From the NCBI GenBank assembly GCA_019348305.1, contig JAHWJQ010000068.1, forward strand, positions 1 through 10,021: a stretch of 10,021 bases of DNA, in the 5' to 3' direction. The DNA is from Actinomycetota bacterium. GTDB lineage: Bacteria > Actinomycetota > Acidimicrobiia > Acidimicrobiales > CADCTF01. Below the pieces are notes generated by a model that saw nothing but the letters and a program-made list of their open reading frames with translations, was not told the origin of the DNA and made no database searches. Of this stretch, positions 5,911 to 10,021 are shown in pieces. Position 1 is the first letter of the stretch, and every line of letters begins with the position of its first letter. The position numbers were made by a program, and so were the translations under genes.

Positions 5911-6921
5911 ATGCCTAGGCGCCGCCTTCGCCTCTTGCCGCTCGCGCTCGCCCTCGTCGTGGGCACGGGATGTGCAGGGCAGGACGGTGCCGGAACCGAG
6001 GAGCTGGCCCAGCTCCGCCAGGAGTTGCAGTCACTCCAGCGGGAGGAGCAGGCCGCCCGGACGGAGCTGGCTGAGATCGAGGAGGCGGCAGGAACCGCAC
6101 CCACATCGACATCCACGACCACGCCGGCGAGCACGGTCGCCGACAGCAGCGCCGTGGGACTGACGCTCCACCGCAACGAGTTCAAGATCACGGTCGTGTC
6201 GACCAAGGTCACGCCGAACGCGAGCAATCCCAAGCAGGCCACCCTCGAGATCCCGATCGAGTGCGAGAACGTCGGCAAGACCGAGGCGTTCTGCCCGAGC
6301 GAGGTCCGCATCGAGTCCGACGGCGAGTTCTACGCGGGCTACATGAACGAGCCCCGGGTACCGGCGGGACGCAAAGCGAAGGCCTCCTACAGCTTCACCG
6401 TCGACGAGAAGTTCTCCCTTGCGAAGGCCGTCCTCAGGGTCGGCCGGGACGGTCAGCACATCGCGGTCATCCCCCTTTGCGCCGGCAAGGGCTCCCCCGA
6501 CACGGTGACGCTGGCCCCGGTGTCCCTGCCGGCGTCGGGGACGCTGACCGCGGGGCAGGTCACCGCCGCCTTGAAGGGGCTCGAGATCACCGCGGACTAC
6601 CCGAACCACCAGCAGCGCGAGGCGAAGAAGCTCACCCTGTACGTGACACTGGACGTCACCGCCAATGTCACCGAGGACTACAAGGGCTACTACCTCGACC
6701 GCGCCCAGTTCAGCCTGAAGCTGCCCAACGGCAACACCGCCCAGGCCGAGGACTGGAGCTTCGAGGGACGGTACGTGAACACCGCCACGACAGAAACCGA
6801 CACGGTGCTGCAGTTCGAGATCAACAACCCGCCGGCTGGCAGCTATGCGCTGCAGTACGCACCACGCGACCACGCCGGAGAGAAGGTCCCACCGGCCTCG
6901 GCCAGCTTCACCATCGGTTGA
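5911..6921 (+). CDS. Lipoprotein with coiled coil, Thr/Ser linker and beta-rich Ig-like region
   Basis: A protein of 336 residues from ATG 5911. The N-terminus is a classic signal: basic R-R-R, a Leu/Ala/Val core and G-T-G-C, with lipid-modified Cys21 expected. The -3 residue is Gly, slightly off the usual lipobox. Residues 29-60 form a short coiled coil rich in Glu, Gln and Leu. Residues 62-79 are a Thr/Ser-rich linker. The remainder (about 82-336) is beta-rich and looks like two domains of roughly 115-130 residues, the first DUF4352-like with cysteines at 118, 128 and 190. It would sit on the outer face of the cytoplasmic membrane. The ligand and role are unknown. The frame is open back to 5749, but the upstream part has no signal or ribosome site. 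The divergent neighbour also combines a coiled coil, Ig-like domains and a Thr/Ser-rich segment, so the two may work together in the envelope. Confidence 0.8.
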   Translation: MPRRRLRLLPLALALVVGTGCAGQDGAGTEELAQLRQELQSLQREEQAARTELAEIEEAAGTAPTSTSTTTPASTVADSSAVGLTLHRNEFKITVVSTKVTPNASNPKQATLEIPIECENVGKTEAFCPSEVRIESDGEFYAGYMNEPRVPAGRKAKASYSFTVDEKFSLAKAVLRVGRDGQHIAVIPLCAGKGSPDTVTLAPVSLPASGTLTAGQVTAALKGLEITADYPNHQQREAKKLTLYVTLDVTANVTEDYKGYYLDRAQFSLKLPNGNTAQAEDWSFEGRYVNTATTETDTVLQFEINNPPAGSYALQYAPRDHAGEKVPPASASFTIG

Positions 6922-6929
6922 CGCCCGCC

Positions 6930-7169
6930 GTGCAGCTCCATCAGGTGGCTCAGCGGGCTCGAGACCTGGGGCCGGCCATCGAGTTCTACCGCGACGTCCT
7001 GGGGCTTCGGTTCATCGCCAGGTTCGACCCGCCGGGACTGGCCTTCTTCGACATGGCAGGGGTGTTTGGAGCGATGGGCGAGGAGGAGTGGATGGCCTTC
7101 TGCCGCGACCCCGACGGCAACCTCGTCGGCGTCGCGTCCCGCCGGCCGTCGGTGTCACCGCCGCGTTGA
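6930..7169 (+). CDS. VOC (glyoxalase/dioxygenase superfamily) protein with internal deletion
   Basis: A frame of 79 residues from GTG at 6930, eight bases after the lipoprotein stop. Residues 1-42 are the standard N-terminal VOC half: L-H-Q-V-A-Q-R-A, A-I-E-F-Y-R-D-V-L-G-L, then F-D-P-P-G-L-A-F-F-D. Residues 46-70 are the standard end: F-G-A-M-G-E-E-E-W-M-A-F-C-R-D-P-D-G-N-L-V-G-V-A-S. Full-length relatives are about 120-130 residues; roughly 45 residues of the central strands and helix are missing at the junction near 7056-7066, yet the frame is kept. It is therefore probably not a functional enzyme, unless it pairs with another protein. His4 is a possible metal ligand; the usual C-terminal glutamate is absent. 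No ribosome site is visible, so it would depend on read-through from the lipoprotein gene. Confidence 0.65.
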   Translation: MQLHQVAQRARDLGPAIEFYRDVLGLRFIARFDPPGLAFFDMAGVFGAMGEEEWMAFCRDPDGNLVGVASRRPSVSPPR

Positions 7170-7550
7170 TCAGCGGAGCTCGCCCACCATCTCCGAGTAG
7201 TGGTGGTCGATGCGGTTCATCACCTCGGTGTTGGCCCGCAGCGACTTGATCCGCTGGCGCAGGTACCGGTTCCCCGACCTGGTCAGGGAGTACACCTTCC
7301 GGGCCGGGCCCTTTCCCCGAGCCTCGGTGTCCCAAGTGGACGAGACCACGCCCTCGGCCTCGAGGTTGCGCAGCGCGCGGTACAGCCGGGTGATGTCGCC
7401 CACATCGACGCCCAGCTCCTCCATCGGGCCCACCAGCGCGTAGCCGTGCCGTGGCTGCTGTTTCAGCAGCACCAGTAGCGCTGTCTCAAGCACCTGGGGT
7501 GCCCATCCACTAGTGGCTCGCTCCGACTCTGGCAAAGGTACCGATCCCAT
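7170..7550 (-). CDS. PadR-family winged-helix transcriptional regulator
   Basis: A protein of 126 residues from ATG 7550. The winged helix-turn-helix spans about 18-93. It begins V-L-E-T-A-L-L-V-L-L and continues with H-G-Y-A-L, then a D-I-T-R-L-Y-R-A-L-R-N-L-E-A-E-G recognition region, where PadR proteins usually have T-x-Y-R-x-L-x-x-L-E. The wing is K-G-P-A-R-K-V-Y-S-L-T-R-S-G. A short C-terminal helix (about 95-125) should mediate dimerisation. Such proteins bind DNA as dimers and often repress adjacent genes or their own. The frame is open to 7802, but that upstream part is not protein-like and overlaps the phosphatase gene. A TACGCT box six bases before 7550 supports this start. Its stop directly abuts the stop of the convergent VOC gene. 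The target is unknown; autoregulation is likely. Confidence 0.87.
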   Translation of the reverse strand: MGSVPLPESERATSGWAPQVLETALLVLLKQQPRHGYALVGPMEELGVDVGDITRLYRALRNLEAEGVVSSTWDTEARGKGPARKVYSLTRSGNRYLRQRIKSLRANTEVMNRIDHHYSEMVGELR

Positions 7551-7556
7551 GAGGAG

Positions 7557-7589
7557 AGCGTAAGCCTTGAAGTCAGGATGAGGGTCAAG
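7557..7589 (-). promoter_or_regulatory. PadR gene promoter with long spacer and inverted repeat
   Basis: On the minus strand TTGACC (7588-7583) and TACGCT (7562-7557) are separated by 20 bases, longer than the usual 17. TACGCT lies six bases before the ATG. CTTGA (7589-7585) and TCAAG (7570-7566) form an inverted repeat with 14 bases between arms, overlapping the -35 and the spacer. This is a candidate operator. A long spacer plus dyad is known from MerR-type activated promoters, but no MerR protein is seen here. Confidence 0.4.
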
Positions 7590-7636
7590 TGTTTTCCCGT
7601 GAATTTCGCGATTCGCCACAGTTTGGGCGTCCACCA

Positions 7637-8245
7637 CTAGCGGCGCGTACCTCGACCGGTAGAGGCGCCCGCCCCTGCCAGGTGAGTGCGCTCGTTGAAG
7701 GTGAGGAGGGACGGCCCAGGCGGTCCGACCGAGATCCGGCACACCGCCGCCAGGTCGAGGAACATCCGCCACGACGCCGCCTCGCTGACACCGAGCGCCC
7801 ACGAGACGGCCGCCTTGATGGGCGACACATGGCTCACCACCACCACCTCCGTCGTCGAGGCCTCCGTGGCCAGTTCCTCACACGCCCCGTCGACCCGTCG
7901 CTTGACCTCGGCCATCGACTCGCCTCCGGCGGGCACGAAGTCGCGGTCCGTCCTCCACCGGCTCCACACGGCGGCCGGCACCGCAGCCAGAGGGACGCCA
8001 TCGAGGGCCCCGTAGTCGATCTCGATCCAGCGTTCGTCCACCTCGACCGGCAGTCCGAACACCTCGGCGGTTTCCAGGCATCGGGCGAGGGGGCTGCTGA
8101 TGACCCGTCCCGGTCGGGCCACGGCCGCCGCAATCGCGGCCGCCTGCCGCCGGCCGAGTTCGGTGAGAGGTGCATCGAGGCGCCCCTGCAGCCGGCCCTC
8201 GGCGTTGGCGGCCGTCTGGCCGTGGCGGACCAGGATCAGCGTCAT
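7637..8245 (-). CDS. Histidine phosphatase (phosphoglycerate mutase-like) family protein
   Basis: A protein of 202 residues. The N-terminus M-T-L-I-L-V-R-H-G-Q-T contains the catalytic R7-H8-G9. The second conserved arginine is Arg55 in I-S-S-P-L-A-R-C-L-E-T-A. The acid residue is probably Glu75 in W-I-E-I-D-Y-G-A-L-D-G. The second catalytic histidine is His139 in V-V-V-V-S-H-V-S-P-I. All key residues are present, so it should be active through a phosphohistidine intermediate; the substrate cannot be told (CobC-like alpha-ribazole phosphatase and small phosphoesters are options). Its ATG overlaps the stop of the preceding membrane protein gene as ATGA (8245-8242), so it is translationally coupled. 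In mycobacteria a similar phosphatase is fused to RNase HI next to the zinc-ribbon gene (Rv2228c), which matches this neighbourhood in part. Confidence 0.9.
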   Translation of the reverse strand: MTLILVRHGQTAANAEGRLQGRLDAPLTELGRRQAAAIAAAVARPGRVISSPLARCLETAEVFGLPVEVDERWIEIDYGALDGVPLAAVPAAVWSRWRTDRDFVPAGGESMAEVKRRVDGACEELATEASTTEVVVVSHVSPIKAAVSWALGVSEAASWRMFLDLAAVCRISVGPPGPSLLTFNERTHLAGAGASTGRGTRR

Positions 8246-8745
8246 GCCGGCGCGGGGGGGTCGAGGAGGTCCCGTCCGAGTCGACCGCTGCGGACGAACT
8301 GGCGGCGCCGATCGGCCTCGGCCAGACGGAACCTGTGCCACCCCCACGCCAGTGCCGCAAGCCCCGCCAGCTCCTGGAGGGCGAGCAGCGCCCAGGGGCG
8401 CTGGAGGCTCGGCAACCCTTCGCTTCGGAACCGCAACCCGAACGCCGGCCACCAGAAGATGGCGGTGCGGGCCCAGGTGGCGTCGAGCAGGAGGTGACAG
8501 AAGGTCCCGATCGGCAGTGCCAGCAAGCGCCGCCGCAACCCCCGCCGACACCGGGTCCCCAGCATCACCGCGACCAGCAGCACGACGCTCGCCAACAGCG
8601 TGTGGAGCACACCCGCGCCACCGGTGGGGGCATCGACCAGATCGGGCAACAGTGCACCCGCCATGACGAGCCGGTAGTCGATGGCGGTGTCCTTGAAGAT
8701 CGTCCACACCAGGACGAAGGCCATCCCCGCGAACCAGAAGAGCAC
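8242..8745 (-). CDS. YdjM/DUF457-like membrane protein (putative metal-dependent hydrolase fold)
   Basis: A protein of 167 residues from GTG at 8745, which begins one base after the stop of the zinc-ribbon gene (TGA-G-GTG). GTG at 8769 in the same frame would add eight residues and overlap that gene. There are about four hydrophobic segments (about 2-15, 26-38, 49-63 and 116-137), with another short one near 78-88. Conserved-looking polar residues fit the YdjM/DUF457 type: Asp19, P-D (34-35) and Asp38 before H48-T-L-L, then H84-L-L-L-D88 and F-W-W-P (97-100). Such proteins are called inner-membrane putative metal-dependent hydrolases, but activity is unproven and the family match here is moderate. 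It ends with an ATGA overlap into the phosphatase gene. Its position resembles that of RNase H in some actinobacteria. Confidence 0.65.
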   Translation of the reverse strand: MLFWFAGMAFVLVWTIFKDTAIDYRLVMAGALLPDLVDAPTGGAGVLHTLLASVVLLVAVMLGTRCRRGLRRRLLALPIGTFCHLLLDATWARTAIFWWPAFGLRFRSEGLPSLQRPWALLALQELAGLAALAWGWHRFRLAEADRRRQFVRSGRLGRDLLDPPAPA

Positions 8746-8746
8746 C

Positions 8747-9487
8747 TCAGCGCACGAGGATGCGACCACACTGGTCGCAGAAGACCACGGTTTCCGGCGG
8801 CTCGCGCTTCAGGCGGTCGAGCTCGCTCGCCGGCAGCCGCAACCGGCAACCCATGCACGTGCTGTGCTCGAGGCGGGCGGCGCCCACTCCCCCCAGCCGG
8901 GCCCGCAGCTTCTCGTAGGTGCCCAGCAGCTCCTCGGGCACCTCGCTGGCCGCCTCCGCTCGAGCCTGTTGCTCCTGGGCCAGCTCCTGTCGGATCGCCT
9001 CTTCGGTCGCGGCAATCGCCGCGGCCAGCCGCTCGGCTTCCGCGGCCAACTCCCGGGCCCGGCCGTCGAGCTCTTCGACCTGTTGATCGAGGGGCTCCCG
9101 CTCGTCCATGGCCTCGAGGGCGCCGTCTTCGAGCCGCGAAACCCGCTGCTTGATCGACTCGATCTCTGCGGCCATGGCCTGGAGCTCGCGGGACGCGCTC
9201 ACCTGCCCCGAGTACATGCGGGTGTCGATCTCGGCGATGCGCGCCTCGCTGGCAGCGATGGTCCCCTCCAGCCCGGCCTGGCGCCCCGCCACCTCGTCCC
9301 GTCGCCCGGCCACCTCCACCCGCTGTGCAGCGAGCGAGTGCTGGCGTGCCTCGAGGTCCCTGAGCTCGGCCCGCTCGGGCATCGACCGCAACCGGTGACG
9401 CAGCTGGTCGATCGCCGTGTCGTGGCCCTGAACCACCAACAGCGCCTCCAGGGGGACCGGAGGCTCGTGCCCTTGTGGTTCGCTCAC
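8747..9487 (-). CDS. C4-type zinc-ribbon coiled-coil protein (CT398-like)
   Basis: A protein of 246 residues from GTG 9487. Residues about 12-40 (L-L-V-V-Q-x-x-D-T-A-I-D-Q-L-x-H-R) begin the family pattern. A long coiled coil then runs to about 195, rich in Glu, Ala, Arg and Gln. The C-terminal zinc ribbon has C211-M-G-C214 and C237-D-Q-C240, so all four metal ligands are present. The length is normal for the family. The role is not established; it is often encoded beside Nif3-like proteins or RNase H/phosphatase genes in actinobacteria and may be an RNA- or membrane-associated adaptor. GTG 9487 overlaps the TGA of the penicillin-binding protein gene as GTGA (9487-9484), which fixes the start and implies coupling. 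The frame is open much further upstream, but that part is the PBP gene read in another frame. Confidence 0.9.
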   Translation of the reverse strand: MSEPQGHEPPVPLEALLVVQGHDTAIDQLRHRLRSMPERAELRDLEARQHSLAAQRVEVAGRRDEVAGRQAGLEGTIAASEARIAEIDTRMYSGQVSASRELQAMAAEIESIKQRVSRLEDGALEAMDEREPLDQQVEELDGRARELAAEAERLAAAIAATEEAIRQELAQEQQARAEAASEVPEELLGTYEKLRARLGGVGAARLEHSTCMGCRLRLPASELDRLKREPPETVVFCDQCGRILVR

Positions 9488-10021
9488 CCGCTCGACGGGG
9501 GCGGTGTTGGTTCCGGGTTCCCCACAAACCCGCCGCCCGTGGTGCCGCCACTGTCGTCGCTGGGGGCGCTCGGGTCGGTGCGGCTGCCGGTGGAGGTCGT
9601 GGGCGTGGTCCCGCGCCGCGTGCCACCACTCTTCTTCTTCGGCTTCTTCTTCACGGTGGTCGTCGACCCCTTGCCGCCGGCCTCCTTGGACACCTTCACC
9701 GTCTTGGTCTTGCCGAAAGCCCGCAGGTCGGGCTCGGGGAACTTGAGCACGGGCTGGCCCTCCAGGGCCTCCGCGGTGTAGGCCCCCCAGGTGGCGGCCG
9801 GGTAGGACCCACCGGTGACGCGGATGCCGCCCACGTTGCGCATCGAGTCCTGCTTGTTGGGGTTGCCCATCCAGACCGCCGTCGAAAGCTGCGGGGTGAA
9901 GCCGATGAACCAGGCGTCGCGCCATTCCTGCGACGTGCCCGTCTTGCCTGCCACCAGCCGGTCGCGCTGTCGCGCCTTGGTCCCCGTGCCCCCGTCGACG
10001 ACGCCCCGCAGAACGGAGACC
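9484..10021 (-). CDS. Class A penicillin-binding protein, C-terminal part (partial)
   Basis: About 178 C-terminal residues are present; the rest lies beyond 10021. The transpeptidase motif K-T-G-T (codons at 9945-9934) appears in V-A-G-K-T-G-T-S-Q-E-W-R-D-A-W-F-I-G-F-T-P, followed by S-T-A-V-W-M-G-N-P, typical of bifunctional PBP1-type proteins that polymerise and cross-link peptidoglycan. Before it G-T-G-T-K-A matches the usual lead-in. After the catalytic domain comes a basic K/P/G stretch (K-K-K-P-K-K-K), then a disordered Thr/Ser/Asp/Gly/Pro-rich tail of about 40 residues to the stop. The glycosyltransferase domain and S-x-x-K/S-x-N motifs are out of view. It heads the operon that runs to 7637. 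Confidence 0.9.
   Translation of the reverse strand, partial: VSVLRGVVDGGTGTKARQRDRLVAGKTGTSQEWRDAWFIGFTPQLSTAVWMGNPNKQDSMRNVGGIRVTGGSYPAATWGAYTAEALEGQPVLKFPEPDLRAFGKTKTVKVSKEAGGKGSTTTVKKKPKKKSGGTRRGTTPTTSTGSRTDPSAPSDDSGGTTGGGFVGNPEPTPPPSSG

Noticed and set aside
5211..5918. Plus-strand frame across the Ig-like gene and the intergenic gap
   Set aside because: It is antisense to the Ig-like protein, with no ribosome site or recognisable motif.
7566..7589. HspR-type HAIR operator (CTTGAGT-N7-ACTCAAG)
   Set aside because: Only the CTTGA/TCAAG ends match, and they are 14 bases apart where HAIR needs 11; the inner bases do not fit.
7551..7802. N-terminal extension of the PadR frame
   Set aside because: It overlaps the phosphatase gene and is not protein-like. 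The promoter and fold both place the start at 7550.
8170..9153. Long plus-strand frame opposite the phosphatase and membrane protein genes
   Set aside because: It is Pro/Arg-rich low-complexity antisense to genes with catalytic motifs; no domain is visible.
8681..9781. Long plus-strand open frame opposite the zinc-ribbon and PBP genes
   Set aside because: It is antisense to two well-supported genes joined by GTGA. Its residue pattern is the usual Arg/Leu/Pro-rich by-product of high GC and shows no domain.

Overview
This window looks like chromosomal DNA from a very GC-rich actinobacterium. The base composition, GTG/TTG starts, 4-bp GTGA/ATGA stop-start overlaps and several starts with a TANNNT box 6-7 bases upstream (leaderless style) all fit. 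The gene content (CopG/DUF433 antitoxin, actinobacterial cyclase/AAA/TPR regulator, low-affinity iron permease-like protein, zinc ribbon-phosphatase order) would suit an environmental Acidimicrobiia-like lineage, but that lineage is an inference and not proven. There are no rRNA, tRNA, CRISPR or transposase genes.

Left edge (1-839): a minus-strand toxin-antitoxin-like pair, made of a CopG-like/DUF433-like antitoxin overlapping by GTGA a DUF5615 PIN-like protein that runs off the window. A 255-bp non-coding stretch with tandem GC repeats and an imperfect hairpin follows. Next comes a plus-strand gene (about 840-2723) that is only the C-terminal part of a cyclase/AAA-ATPase/TPR regulator; its cyclase and P-loop parts are absent. 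The left edge therefore looks like a rearranged region.

Middle (2724-4591, plus strand): a 10-codon micro-ORF with a good Shine-Dalgarno, an HtpX-type membrane zinc protease, a low-affinity iron permease-like two-helix membrane protein, and a small PH-like protein. The 4604-5755 minus-strand gene converges on these. It encodes two Ig-like domains on the N-terminal side of a single membrane helix, then a coiled coil and a Thr/Ser/Gly-rich tail.

Divergent from it is a lipoprotein (5911-6921), also with a coiled coil, a Thr/Ser-rich linker and Ig-like beta domains. A perfect 14-bp palindrome abuts its predicted -10 box. A VOC-family gene with an internal in-frame deletion follows (6930-7169). 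Its stop lies directly against the stop of a convergent PadR-family regulator (7170-7550).

Right part (7637-10021, minus strand): a tightly packed operon reading into the window from the right. It contains the C-terminus of a class A penicillin-binding protein (KTGT motif), a coiled-coil C4 zinc-ribbon protein, a YdjM/DUF457-like membrane protein and a histidine phosphatase, joined by overlaps or a 1-base gap. It resembles the mycobacterial zinc ribbon-RNase H/phosphatase neighbourhood, with a membrane protein where RNase H would be.

No obvious new defence or biosynthetic system is present. The best leads are the divergent envelope pair with its palindrome, the micro-ORF before htpX, and the two partly deleted genes.
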